A stretch of DNA of 64,000 nt from Evernia prunastri (taxonomy: Eukaryota > Ascomycota > Lecanoromycetes > Lecanorales > Parmeliaceae): the NCBI GenBank assembly GCA_003184365.1, contig NKYR01000019.1, forward strand, positions 62,001 through 126,000. The letters are read 5' to 3'. Below the pieces are notes generated by a model. The model searched no databases, had not been told where the DNA came from, and saw only the letters and a list, made by a program, of their open reading frames with translations. Both the position numbers and the translations under genes were made by a program. Of this stretch, positions 46,801 to 56,450 are shown in pieces (the stretch's first letter is position 1; each line of letters starts with the position of its first letter).

Positions 46801-47156
46801 TTCTGGGTGAACGTCATCCACATACCTTGATCACCAAGAGATGGCTTGCGGACGTACTACAGCATCAGACAAAGCACGAAGAGGCGGGAGAAATTCTCCA
46901 GGAAGTACTGGACATCCAGTCCCAGCTACTTGGAGAGAAGCATCCTGACACTATGCACACTCTCAGCAACCTTGCGGAGACAACATGTTCTCAAGGACGA
47001 CTCACCCAGGCGAAGAGCCTATACGAAGAAGTGTATAATCTGCGCAAAGAGGTATTGGGACCCGCCCATCCGGATACCTTGCACAGCATGAGTAGTCTGG
47101 CGACCTTCCTTCATGTTTCGACAAGGGGATTTGGCAAAGGCCAAAGAGATGCATGA
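43878..47156 (+). CDS. NLR-type protein: nucleoside phosphorylase / NB-ARC / TPR
   Basis: Three-part architecture of fungal STAND/NLR proteins. Residues about 9-310 form a purine-nucleoside-phosphorylase-like domain (VGWICALPKEMTAAVAML, GIGGGVPSHDHDIRLGDVVV, FEMEAAGLMNVFPCVVIRGI). The NB-ARC domain follows, with the P-loop GLGGVGKT near residue 408, the Walker B-like LLIIDNADD, FTTRSR and GYLPLAIVQAA. From about residue 780 there are seven TPR units of 42 residues (GKYAEAEKLHRETLAIRKRT type). A 108-bp in-frame intron (44875-44982) with GTAAGT and TTCCAG is likely. The frame ends at 47156 after 1092 codons; a T-run at 47116-47118 seems to add one base, since the TPR sequence continues in the next frame (RQGDLAKAKEMHERV) before another stop. 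Fungal NLRs of this type are linked to self/non-self recognition; the ligand is unknown. Start ATG 43878 matches the domain edge. Confidence 0.85.
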   Translation: MPPSSLDRHAYTVGWICALPKEMTAAVAMLDDTHNDLDQPPSDHNSYTLGRIGKSNVVIACLPSGEIGTNPAASVATRMLATFPCLNIGLMVGIGGGVPSHDHDIRLGDVVVSMPADRYGGVVQHDLGKTLKDGQWLRMGFLNGPPAILRTTISKLMSLHQVQGHKIQEHLSEMGRKHPNLSKDFTRHTALVDILFESEPSDHEGFNDWVKILREPRPPDRPIEVHYGLIASGNQVIKSGRRRDQLSKELGGVLCFEMEAAGLMNVFPCVVIRGICDYADAHKQHQWQEYAAAVAAAYAKELINTLPNTTAVPMPAMPGASTAPSVVKSEIFSKYPQCFLPPAERNANCRSYHGFFAPYDEQSCLTFPEPHVLLPLSRNKGFVGRESEMERLEHGLYSEDACQRVAIVGLGGVGKTQIALELAYRKREDTPDLSIFWVPATQPAAFEQAYQRIYENLQIPRITEDITDIKQLVKENLSKDSIGSWLLIIDNADDSKMLYERDAEDSTTLALIDYLPFSRRGSIVFTTRSRKIAVKLAGSNVTQVGLMEPGDAKEILRGCLLDKDFVSDTEAATKLLDLLGYLPLAIVQAAAYMNENDISIKDYTDLYNGSEKEIIDILSDGFEDQGRYRDGQNSIAKTWLISFNQIQRQTPLAIEYLSIMACLLNQDIPQSILPQASTKKQFMEAVGTLTAYSLLVRIEDRKTFEIHSLVHLATRNWLRNTGQMAIWADKTVERLAEIIPAGGYQDRDIWTAYLPHASHLLRSQDLEFREQKFITLSDHLGRCLYSNGRYGEAEQVHRQTLDLRIQARGAEDPDTLMSSACLAEALSHQGKYAEAEKLHRETLAIRKRTLGIEHPDVMNSMQYLAQALVGAGAYSEGEEIHRTTRDLRVQVLHLEHRSTLTSMSYLAEVLNQQGKYEEAEKMHLQTLDTRIRLFGLDFPATLASMSCLGVTQRNRKNYEAAELTQREVLRLRIKVLGERHPHTLITKRWLADVLQHQTKHEEAGEILQEVLDIQSQLLGEKHPDTMHTLSNLAETTCSQGRLTQAKSLYEEVYNLRKEVLGPAHPDTLHSMSSLATFLHVSTRGFGKGQRDA

Positions 47157-47607
47157 GCGGGTATGAGCGATGCGTCTGGAGCTAGGAGAGCATCGCTTTG
47201 ACTGAGAACGTTCAGCGTGAGTAGCGTGAAGCTAATGGTATGCTCGACCTTTAGAAACGCATCTATCGGCTTCGTGGACACATGAAACCGAACCAAGCTT
47301 CGAGTCCTAGGCAATAGTCGTAAGCGTGCCCGAGTTGAACAACGCTCTCGGTCACGGGCAGGCAGGCAGGCGGCCAGCAAAGCGAGTTAGCACTGAGGAG
47401 TCAACCTCAAGCAGTCGAGCTGCTGTCCTCGAGTCGATCATGTGATGCATCTCTTCTGTCTTTTGGAACTTCAGTCTCTGAGCTACGGGTCGAGCGGTGA
47501 GTGCAAGGACCCGGGGACCGCGGGCAATTCATTCAAATCGTCAACAGCGCAAGGAGTCGCGACGAAGGATGACTGCCTTTGGAGATCTGTGCCTGGCGCC
47601 CTTATAA

Positions 47608-48159
47608 TTGGGGGCGAGAGGGGGTTGCACTGCACAGCAAGATAGAGACGATCGCTTACTGGTTCCCAGCGCGGACCGCATTGTCGCGGCGACAACGGAG
47701 AGCTTTCTAGGAGGTAATCCTGGCGAAGAGGCTGGACGAAAAAGTGGTGTCATCAGCATATCTGATGGGTACTCCATTGCAGGGGCTCTTGACTATCTCA
47801 AACGACAATCTGGCATTACGAGTTGCGAGCTAATACGGATGATCCACGATGAAATGGATGCAGAAATCGCAAAAAGACCGTGGAAGGGAGAGATGGTAAA
47901 GACATCCTTTGCGGCTCGTCGTGCAATCTTGTTGAAGAAAGTGGTCTTGAGTAGAAGGCCGAATGGAGGCGTCGAAGGAGGGAATGGACTTGATCGAATG
48001 AAACTTCAGGAGAGTGTCGAGTTTCTGGTTTGGTGTGGGAGCTCCTACCGCCGGAGTGCTGTGACTGGCATTGATCAAGGCCTGATGATCAAGAGAGAGA
48101 AGACTTCTGGCGGTTATGGCGGGTGCACGAGTTGGTGGAATTCGATTGACGGAAAGTAA
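47608..48159 (+). CDS. hypothetical protein, partial model
   Basis: An open frame of 183 codons with no ATG until 47839, so the true start may lie in an upstream exon or the gene may be smaller. The translation is balanced in composition (VISISDGYSIAGALDYLKRQ, then ELIRMIHDEMDAEIAKRPW and SVEFLVWCGSSYRRSAV) and has no known domain. Sits between the NLR and Nop53. Confidence 0.35.
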   Translation: MGARGGCTAQQDRDDRLLVPSADRIVAATTESFLGGNPGEEAGRKSGVISISDGYSIAGALDYLKRQSGITSCELIRMIHDEMDAEIAKRPWKGEMVKTSFAARRAILLKKVVLSRRPNGGVEGGNGLDRMKLQESVEFLVWCGSSYRRSAVTGIDQGLMIKREKTSGGYGGCTSWWNSIDGK

Positions 48160-48242
48160 CCCTTCTCAATGATCGAAGAGCATCCAGATCTGCAGTCATG
48201 CTATACTTATCCGCAATCAACTCGTTTGCAAGTGATGCAAGA

Positions 48243-49645
48243 CTACGTAGCCAGACTCCAGTCCTTATACGACCACTTCTCCGTATACGACACCCGTTTC
48301 TTCTTCGGCTGCTGAATCGGCTTCCTGGTCTCCATCTTCCCGCTGACGAGAATGTTCCGGAACCGGTCCTTGAGTAGATTCCCCTCCGGCTTGAGCAGTC
48401 GCAGCGAATCCTGCAGCTCCTCCGGCAACACCAGCTCCAACGGGGGTTCCGCAAGCCTATTCCAAAGTCGTCAGCAAATGTTTTCAGTAGACCAAGCCAA
48501 CCCAAACCTACGCGTCCTTTCCAAACTTCCTCCGCCTCAGCACCCGGTCATCCACCTCCTCGGGCTTCTCAGGCTCGGCCTTGACCAAAGCTCGAGCCTT
48601 CGCCTCCTTTTTCATCTGCCGTGCGATCTCCGCAATCTGCCTCTGCTGCTTCTCTCGCTCCTTCATTTTCTTCTCCCACTTCTCCCTCCTCTCCGCTTCC
48701 TTCCTCCTCTTCACTTTATTCCTTTCGGCCGGCGTCTTCCTCTCCGGCCTACGCTTCCTCAACCACTCTGCGCCTTCGTAATCGCTCTCGAACCCTTCCC
48801 ACGCCGACTCGTCCTTGGTCTGCACACCGGCATCCCGCTCGGTACCTTCAGCGGCAGCGATACGGTCCAGCCTCTCCTGCTCAAGCTCTGCTTCCCTACG
48901 ACGCTTCCTCTCGGCTTCAACCTCTCTCTGGCCCTCGGCTACGAGCAGGGCATCCCACTCTTGGAAAACTGGGTTGTAGCTCGTCCCCGGCTTCGGTGCT
49001 GCTACCGCGGGAACATTACGCGATCCTGCTATCAGAGAGACGGGTGCTTCCTTCAATGTAGGTGGGGCTCTAATGGGCTTTGTCTTGTCCAGGTATGAGA
49101 ATTTGGGATCTTGTTCCTCTTCTTCTGGTCGCTTGACGGCCCATGGATCGTGATCGGGGGCGCCATCGGTCTCGATGATGTCTTTGACAGTCTGGCTCCC
49201 ATATGCGACTTCTCGAAGCCGCTCGTATTCTCTGGGACTGACGCCGTTCTTCCTTCTCTTACTGCTGGGCTCGAGTACTCCATCGGTTACCCCAGAACTT
49301 TTCCGAGCATCTATGGCCGGAATGGCAGAGCGTTGAGCAAGGATTTGATCCGCCTTGAGGGGTTTGTGGGTCTTGTTGTAGGATTTTTGGATGGCTTCGG
49401 AGCCTTTGGTGTCAAGGGTGAAGAGGGAATCGGAAGGCTTTTCGGCAATGATGCCACTGTAGTTTTGTTAAATCTGGCTTGAGTCTCAGAGATATCATCG
49501 ATAATACTGACCCTTTAATCACTTCGTCTTGTGCCTGCTCGAGCCCCGCCTGTACGTCCGTCACATCGACATTCTTTCTCCACGCCTTTTTGCCTTTACG
49601 CGACGGTTGCTTGTGCTGCTGGGGCGCTTCTTTGGATGGTCCCAT
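48243..49645 (-). CDS. NOP53: ribosome biogenesis protein Nop53
   Basis: Nop53 binds pre-60S particles and recruits the exosome cofactor Mtr4 for ITS2 processing. Three exons (49645-49512, 49456-48512, 48456-48243) join in frame for 430 residues. The N-terminus has the family block HKQPSRKGKKAWRKNVDVT, then KPLKADQILAQRSAIPAID and KRRKNGVSPREYERLREVAY. The middle has GTSYNPVFQEWDALLVAEGQ and a basic helical stretch (ERREKWEKKMKEREKQQRQI). The end keeps the LPEELQDSLRLLKPEGNLL block. Intron positions and lengths are typical. It is divergent from Ypt6, sharing a 286-bp upstream region. Confidence 0.9.
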
Positions 49646-49931
49646 TATCAAGCGCAATGTCACTAGAACGAAAGAATTTTGCTTGCTCGAATAGCATTCA
49701 ATTAGTGAGTGGCATCAATGTGGAAGGCAATTTGTAGCGGACTACTAGCGCCTTCCCGGGCCGACAAAATGTTCTGCCGACGGGAGTCTCCTGAAAAGAG
49801 GAACCGTGGAACCCCATCAATGTCTTTGTTTCGAACGACCAAAAGCATCAATCTTTTCTTCTCTTCTCTTCTTCCTCCCCCCTTCTTTCTTCTTTAATTT
49901 CTTCATCTCTTCTTTTCCAGTGATAGCCATC
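49646..49931. promoter_or_regulatory. divergent promoter of Nop53 and Ypt6 genes
   Basis: The spacer separates two divergent start codons. A pyrimidine-rich tract lies near 49855-49920, just 5' of the Ypt6 start. Confidence 0.4.
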
Positions 49932-50785
49932 ATGGCGTCACAGTCAACCGTGGGTTCGTACGCGAATCCCCTGAAGAAGTTCAAGTGAGTCTCCTATATC
50001 ACTATCTCGTCGTATTTTCGAGCAATGTTGACGGAGCTGCAGGCTTGTCTTCCTGGGCGAACAGAGCGGTAAAACCCGTCCGAGTCCATCGCAAGAATCT
50101 CGTTGCTGATGCATGCACTGTTATCCATTCAGTTGGCAAAACGTCCTTAATAACCCGCTTCATGTACGATTCTTTCGACAACATGTACCAAGCCACCATC
50201 GGCATAGACTTCCTCTCCAAAACAATGTACCTGGAAGACCGGACCGTGCGCCTGCAGCTGTGGGACACCGCCGGCCAGGAAAGGTTCCGCAGTCTGATCC
50301 CCTCATACATCCGTGACAGCTCCGTCGCAGTGGTCGTCTACGACATCTCGAATCTGAAATCTTTCCACAACACGAGGAAATGGGTGGACGACGTGAGGGG
50401 CGAACGGGGCCAAGACGTCATCATCGTGCTGGTGGGGAACAAGACGGATCTGGGCGACAAGAGGGAGGTCAGCAGTCAGATGGGCGAAGAGGAGGCGAAG
50501 AGGTGCGGTGCACTTTTCGTGGAGACTAGTGCGAAGGTGGGAGCAAATGTCAAGGCACTGTTCCGAAGGATAGCTCAGGCACTTCCGGGGATGGAGGGAG
50601 AGGGTGGAGCGGCGGGAGGGGAGAGTCAGAGTACGTTTCTCCTGGCTCCAAAAGAGCTTACGCTGGGACATGGCGAATGCCGAAGCGGCAACACAACAGG
50701 ATAACGGATGGCTAACAATGGCGCAGTGATCGATGTGAACATCAATCCATCCAAACCAGAGAGCAACGAGGGATGCGCTTGCTAG
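49932..50785 (+). CDS. YPT6: Rab6/Ypt6-type small GTPase
   Basis: A Rab GTPase acting in endosome-to-Golgi and intra-Golgi traffic. Four exons (49932-49984, 50043-50068, 50133-50630, 50727-50785) give 211 residues in frame. All G motifs are present: LGEQSVGKTS (P-loop, residues 22-31), ATIGIDFLSKTMYLEDRTVR (switch I), LWDTAGQERFRSLIPSYIRD (switch II), VGNKTDLGDKREV and ETSAKVGANVK. The C-terminus is EGCAC, a CxC geranylgeranylation signal. The effector segment and order match fungal Ypt6/Ryh1. The last intron separates the hypervariable tail. Confidence 0.93.
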
Positions 50786-51302
50786 TGGAGCTCGAGAAGA
50801 TGGATAATTGCAGGAGCACGATGTACAGTAATACCGCGAGATGATACCAGGGTTTCTAGCATATCATTGGTCGTTGGCATACGAGATTACTATGGCATGG
50901 CGTTCGGCCTGGGTGGTCCAATGCTGCATGTGGGATGGCACATAGAAGCAAGCGTTGTTTGGCGTACCATATCTCGCAGTATGCAAGCTCTCAGCAGTTC
51001 AGTAAATTGTACGGCCTCACTGCCTTGTGTACCGAAATAATGGAACCTGTCCTTTCTGTCATTATTTAGCTGCACGTTATCGTCTCCTCCGCTGGTTGCT
51101 TCATTTCACGAAGATGCCGCGGTTTTGGACTGGATTCATGAGAAGGAAAAAGTCTGGCCTAGATTTTGGAGGGTTCTCGTTGCCGCAAGGCACAACTACC
51201 ATGTCCGCAAAAAGGCACAGAGGAACCAGTCCCAGGATAACATCAACCACGCCGAGGGAAAAGCGCTGCCAAACAACCCCAGGCGGTGGAAAAACGTCAC
51301 CT
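50786..51302. other. intergenic, convergent 3' regions
   Basis: Ypt6 and Kei1 genes converge here. No other gene is seen. Confidence 0.35.
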
Positions 51303-52401
51303 CTACTGCCCGTCCCTCACTTCTTGAACCCTCAAATATTGCCCCTGGCCTCCTAGCAACTGTGGCATTGGAGGCGGGGGCCCCGTCCCGCTGCGTCTTC
51401 GGCGTTCTCGCTCCACGACTCCAGGCGCATCGCCGGGTCCCGGAGCCGGTTCTCGCCTCCTCACTCTACCCATCGCCACCTCGTCATTCATCCACGAATC
51501 GTCACCCTCCTCGCTCCCCAACCAATATCCTCTCCCCAAGCTTATCATCGCCCGCCCCAGCCTACCTCTCCAGCCCATGCCCTCCGGCAGATGTGGGCTG
51601 AATGGATCATCGATGAGACCTGATGTTTTGCCGCCGGTACCGGTCCGCGAGCTAGACGCTACATATCTCCGGAGCACCAGGCGTGCATAGCTCATGACTA
51701 TGAGCACGAAGTAAACCCGAACCGCCCACAGCGCGCAGATGACAACGATACTGCTCATGCTTTCCGGCTGCAGCACGCCATGACCTAGACTCGGCGACGC
51801 TGCGGTAGTAGAGGGGGATCCCAAAGAGGCCGAAGTGACCACTTCGTTCTTTTCACCAGGGACGCCCTGGTCCGGTCCTACAGCCACATCGACATGGCTG
51901 ACGTTGAATTCGGGGCTCGTGAAGCCTGCTGTATCGCCAATCGTTTCGCCGCCAGCGCCGGGCGTCTTGTTCCCGTTCGCATCGCTGTGGTGCTGCGAAA
52001 TGACGAGAAACCACGTTATACCGAATATGGCCGTGTAAGCAGCGTTTATGATACTATCAAGTATGTATAATGTAGCGAGAGCGAGGCAGTGGAAGGGACT
52101 CTGCGTTCGGATATAAGGCGCCAGGAGGACTGTGATGAAGAGTGCGAAAAGAGAATAGATGTACATTGAGAGTTGGAGAGGAGAGAGGTGAAGGCCTGTC
52201 AGGAGAGCGAGGAGGCCATAGAGACCAGACACCTTGTTGAGTAAGAGAGACAGAGTGGAGAGTTCGGTGCCGGTCCGGAGGGACATTAGGTAGAGGAAGG
52301 TCTGCGCTCGAGCATTAGCTGAGATGTCAGAGGGCGGAAAACAGCGGATAGGTGCTGACTTTGGGCCGCGGTATGCGAAGAAGCCGTGTGGAAAACCCCA
52401 T
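51303..52401 (-). CDS. KEI1: inositolphosphorylceramide synthase subunit Kei1
   Basis: Kei1 is a Golgi subunit of the inositol-phosphorylceramide synthase that works with Aur1 in sphingolipid synthesis. Two exons (52401-52360 and 52301-51303) give 346 residues. Family features are TFLYLMSLRTGTELSTLSLL after the junction, LHLSPLQLSMYIYSLFALFI, YILDSIINAAYTAIFGITWF and GDTAGFTSPEFNVSHVDVAV, plus a last membrane helix (WAVRVYFVLIVMSYARLVLR). About four hydrophobic segments are seen in the first 220 residues. A cytosolic-type Arg/Gly/Pro-rich tail follows. Confidence 0.9.
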
Positions 52402-53279
52402 GTTGATCGTCACTTTGAGTAAGAGGAAGAAGAACGACAGGAAGAAATGAAGCGAACTCTTTGTATCCTGAAGGAAGGGAGAGGGTGGTGGTATGAGTCG
52501 TAATGTACTCCGTAAGAATAATTTAAGAATCCGAGATCCTTCGCTCGGCACCTTCGGCTAAATTTCAGAGCTGACTAACCGTATATACCTGAAAATGCAA
52601 TCTCTAAAACCCGATATATCCGGCGCAACACTAAAAATGCCTACATCTTACAGAGATTGTATGACGAAATGGCATTTAGAGGGTTCTTCTTCATGGTGAC
52701 AAGACTTCTATATCAGAGAAGTAATGTTATAATTTTTTGAGCCTTATCATCTTATGTGGTGGTAAGTCCCACTCCAACCCCGGATCGTGGCCTCGGGGTG
52801 CGCTATCCGGGTAGTCTCGGGGTAGTCTCGGGGTTAGATTGCACACTCGAACCCTCGCTCTGTGGTATCAAGTTTTGGCTTGCAGAACTGATGTTGAGAA
52901 CTGTGCGATTTGTATGTAGCTGTACAAAATTCCTCTCCACATTGAGACTGCTCCATTCTGCTTGGATTAACAATGTTTTATTCTGGTTGGTCTAACTATG
53001 TAGCCTAGTCAAACCCATTGCCATCCAAATTATGCATTATACGACACGCCCCGCGAACAAGGTCCACGTTATTAATGAAGCTGCTATGGCTGAATGATGA
53101 TAGTTGTTCGCCTTCTAACTCGCTGGCAGCTAAGACAACGCAAAACAGTGCATATTATGAGCGCCTAGAGGGATGTGAAATATTATCGGTAGGATATAAG
53201 GTTAGGTATTGAAGTAATTAAGACCAACAACTTTTCAATCCCCCCAGAGCAACTCTGCTTATTAGAACGTTCGTGATGA
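52402..53279. other. intergenic with possible MITE relic at 52785-52835
   Basis: No gene seen. At about 52795-52825 the sequence CTCGGGGTGCGCTATCCGG followed by a repeated GTAGTCTCGGGG resembles part of the 4919-5440 MITE (near 5145-5180). AT-rich from 53000 on. Confidence 0.4.
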
Positions 53280-56200
53280 TCACACTAGCATCACAAGGGA
53301 GAAAACTGCCACAGCAAAGCTGACGATGGCGGTGGAAGCCTCGAGGGAAGAGGCAGCGCCTTGGAAGGCCATGACAGATGAAGAGGGTGCCGTGCCATTA
53401 GTCGCGCTTGGTGCGCTGGTTTGGCCAGCTTCAGCGGCCTGTTGCGACGCGGAAGACTGAGCAGCGGCTGTGGCTTGGGATTGTTGGGCAGCAGCGGCGG
53501 GGTTCGCGGCAACGGGATTCGCGGCAACCTGGTTGGCACTTTCCGGGGCGTTGCTTCCAACGGCGGGGCTTGCGGCGACGGGACTTGCGACGGCGGGGCT
53601 TGCGGCGGCGGGGCTTGCAGGGGCGGGGTTTGCAATGGGCTGGTTAGCGCTTACGGGGACGCTGGCTTCGGGGGCGTTGCTACTAGGGCCGGGGCTTGCG
53701 ACGGCCTGGTGGACGCTTCCAGGGGCGGCAGCTCCGGCATTAGCCTCTTGGGCGGGGCTAGGCTGAGATGCTTGAGCAGCAGACGGCGAGGCAACGACTT
53801 GAGATGCTGTATTAGCAGCCGCCTGAGAAGGAGAGGCTTCGCTGGCCTCGCCGCTGGTTGGAGATGCAGGCTGAGTCTCGACAGTGACTTCGCCGTTGGA
53901 AGCAGTATGGCTGACGATCGTTGCACCAGCAGGCTGAGTCTCGCCAGCCTGAGCGGGAGATGTGACTGGTGTCTCGCCAGTGGATGGAGATGCATGTTGA
54001 GTCTCGACAGTGACCTGGCCGTTGGATGCAGTATGGCTGACAACTGTTACAGCGGCAGGCTGAGTCTCGCCGGTCTGCGCAAGAGAGGTGACTGGTGTCT
54101 CGCCGGTGGATGGAGAAGCAGGTTGAGTCTCGACAGTGACCTGGCCGTTGGATGCAGTATGGCTGACAACTGTTACAGCGGCAGGCTGAGTCTCGCCGGT
54201 CTGCGCAGGAGAGGTGACTGGTGTCTCGCCGGTGGATGTAGAAGCAGGTTGAGTCTCGACGGTGACCTGACCGTTGGAAGCAGTGTGGCTAACGACAGAA
54301 ACACCAGAAGACGGAGTCTCGACGGCAACGTTGCCGCTGGGAGCGGTGTGGCTAACAACAGAAACACCTGGTGACTGAGTCTCGGTGTTGACCTGGGCAT
54401 TAGAAGTAGTATGAGCAGACGGAGGCATACTAGCAGACTGAGTTCCTACAGTGACTTCGCCATTCGAAGCAGTATGGCTCACGACAGAAACACCAGGAGG
54501 CTGGGTCTCAACAGTGGTCTCGCCATTAGAGGTAGTATGGCTGACAAGGGGCACACCGGTAGAATGGGTCTCAACAGTGACCTCGCTATTGGAAGCAGTC
54601 GAGCTAACGACGACTTTAGCTTGCGTAGGGACCGAGATGGAGCCACCAGGGACACTCGTGCTAACTGAGGCAGAGTGTGTCTGGACGGAGACGGAGCAAG
54701 TAGGGCAAGGTGAGGTGACTACACTTCCACTAGCCGAGTGTGTCTGGACGGAGCCACTAGGGGCAGGTGGGCTAGTTGAGACCTCAGCAGAGTGTGTCTG
54801 CGTAGACACGGAGCAAGTAGGGCAAGGCGAGGTGACAACACTTCCACTTGCAGAGTGAGTCTTGACGGAGACGGTGCCACTGGAGGCAGGTGTGCTAGTT
54901 GAGACCTCAGCAGAGCGTGTCTGAGTGAAAACGGAGCAGGTAGGGCAAGCTGAGGTGACAACAACCTCGCTAGCAGAGTGAGTCTGGACGGAACCTTCAT
55001 GAGCAGGCGTGCTAGTTGAGACCTCAGCAGAGTGTGGAGTGGAGACGGAGCAAGTAGGGCAAGGCGAGGTGACAACAACCTCGCTAGCAGAGTGAGTTTG
55101 AACGGTGACGGAGCCATTGGAAGTGATGGTGCTGACGACTGTTGGCGAGGTTTTGGTAGTAAAGACTCCAGTGCTGAGCGATCCATGTCTGATCACTCCC
55201 GTGCTGAATACTCCAGTGCCGATGGCTCCGGTGCCGATGGCTCCAGTGCGGAAGACTCCAGTGCTGAAAGCGGAGCCAGAGGCGAAAACGGAGGGGGCTG
55301 CGAAACCGTGTGCGGTGGAGTTCGTGCAAACATGATGATGATGGCCATACACGAGAGGACCACGTCCTGTTGGCACTTGACTTGAGGTACTGGTGACGAT
55401 CGTGCCGGGGGGGCAAGTAGGGCAGAGCTTAGTGAGAGTGAGAACGTGATTTGGTCCGGTCGCCGGTCCAGGGACAACTGGATAGCAGGTAGGGCAGACC
55501 TTGGTGATGATCACCGTCGAGCTTGCTGTCGGTGTGATGGTTACTGGAGAACATGTGGAGCAGGTCTTTGTGACGGTTGCGGAAGGGACGGGCGCAGATT
55601 TCACTCCGATGAACCTGACTTCAGGGCAAGTAGGGCAGAGCCTGGTGATGATGCCTGTCTCAGTTGTGATTGGAGGTGTGGTTGTTGCCACGGTGTTGGA
55701 TTCCGTAATTGTTGAACCCGATCCAGTGATAGTGAAAGGAGGGCAGGTAGAGCAGGACTGATAAACTGTCTCCGTCGTACCTGATACAGGGATTGTGACA
55801 GGAGAGCAGGTAGGGCAGGGCTTGTACACCGTCGTTGCTGAGCCTGTTCCGGGGATGGTGACGGGAGGGCAGGTTGGGCAGGGCTTGTACACTGTCTTTG
55901 TTGAGCCTGATCCGTGGATGGTGACCGGGGGGCAAGTAGGGCAGGGCTTGTACACTGTCGTTGTTGAGCCTGATCCGGGAACGGTGACTGGGGGGCAGGT
56001 AGGGCAGGGCTTGTAAACCGTCGTTTTCGAACCTGATCCAGAAATCGTGGAGACCGGGCAAGTTGGACAAGGTCGAGTGACTGTGGTCGAGACATTGACT
56101 GCTGGAACAACATGGCCTGGGTGCACGGATTGGTGCGGCTTGACTGTCGTTGTATGATTTTTGAAAGGGTGTGGTACGAATGGGACGCCAGTGCTAAGGT

Positions 56201-56450
56201 GGACGTGGCCGGTTGGTGCAACTGACGAAGTGTGATTGTGCATGGGATATGGCCCCGGGTGAGTGGAATGGTTGGGAGGATTGACACCGGATTTTCGGGG
56301 CGTTGTCGAACCTGTTGCAGGGTAACCAGTGAAGATAGGGTCATTGTAGCAACATTCAGATGTGGAAAGCGATGGTCCGAACCCGAACAACGCAGACGCA
56401 TCGGATGCAAAGGCCAGGGCCCCAAAGGCCAACGCGATGCTGGTTTGCAT
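53280..56450 (-). CDS. cell-wall GPI-type Ser/Thr-rich protein with CPTC repeats, 1056 aa
   Basis: A single-exon secreted protein. The N-terminus is a signal peptide (MQTSIALAFGALAFASDASA) and the C-terminus a hydrophobic tail (STAIVSFAVAVFSLVMLV) after a Ser/Gly region, the pattern of GPI-anchored wall proteins. Residues about 130-350 hold tandem copies of a 20-residue unit with KPCPTCPPVTI, followed by further CPTC motifs to about residue 600; in all about a dozen CPTC and two CSTC motifs. A Ser/Thr-rich part follows, with repeats of HTASNGQVTVETQ and STGETPVTSPAQTGETQ. The last third is Pro/Ala rich (ASPAAASPAVASPVAASP). Heavy O-mannosylation is expected. No catalytic domain is seen. The CxxC repeats could form disulfide cross-links or bind metal; that is inference. 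Confidence 0.8.
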   Translation of the reverse strand: MQTSIALAFGALAFASDASALFGFGPSLSTSECCYNDPIFTGYPATGSTTPRKSGVNPPNHSTHPGPYPMHNHTSSVAPTGHVHLSTGVPFVPHPFKNHTTTVKPHQSVHPGHVVPAVNVSTTVTRPCPTCPVSTISGSGSKTTVYKPCPTCPPVTVPGSGSTTTVYKPCPTCPPVTIHGSGSTKTVYKPCPTCPPVTIPGTGSATTVYKPCPTCSPVTIPVSGTTETVYQSCSTCPPFTITGSGSTITESNTVATTTPPITTETGIITRLCPTCPEVRFIGVKSAPVPSATVTKTCSTCSPVTITPTASSTVIITKVCPTCYPVVPGPATGPNHVLTLTKLCPTCPPGTIVTSTSSQVPTGRGPLVYGHHHHVCTNSTAHGFAAPSVFASGSAFSTGVFRTGAIGTGAIGTGVFSTGVIRHGSLSTGVFTTKTSPTVVSTITSNGSVTVQTHSASEVVVTSPCPTCSVSTPHSAEVSTSTPAHEGSVQTHSASEVVVTSACPTCSVFTQTRSAEVSTSTPASSGTVSVKTHSASGSVVTSPCPTCSVSTQTHSAEVSTSPPAPSGSVQTHSASGSVVTSPCPTCSVSVQTHSASVSTSVPGGSISVPTQAKVVVSSTASNSEVTVETHSTGVPLVSHTTSNGETTVETQPPGVSVVSHTASNGEVTVGTQSASMPPSAHTTSNAQVNTETQSPGVSVVSHTAPSGNVAVETPSSGVSVVSHTASNGQVTVETQPASTSTGETPVTSPAQTGETQPAAVTVVSHTASNGQVTVETQPASPSTGETPVTSLAQTGETQPAAVTVVSHTASNGQVTVETQHASPSTGETPVTSPAQAGETQPAGATIVSHTASNGEVTVETQPASPTSGEASEASPSQAAANTASQVVASPSAAQASQPSPAQEANAGAAAPGSVHQAVASPGPSSNAPEASVPVSANQPIANPAPASPAAASPAVASPVAASPAVGSNAPESANQVAANPVAANPAAAAQQSQATAAAQSSASQQAAEAGQTSAPSATNGTAPSSSVMAFQGAASSLEASTAIVSFAVAVFSLVMLV

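Noticed and set aside
53421..54374. Plus-strand 317-codon frame over the wall-protein gene
   Set aside because: Repeat-driven shadow of the minus-strand protein; composition is an artefact of the repeats.
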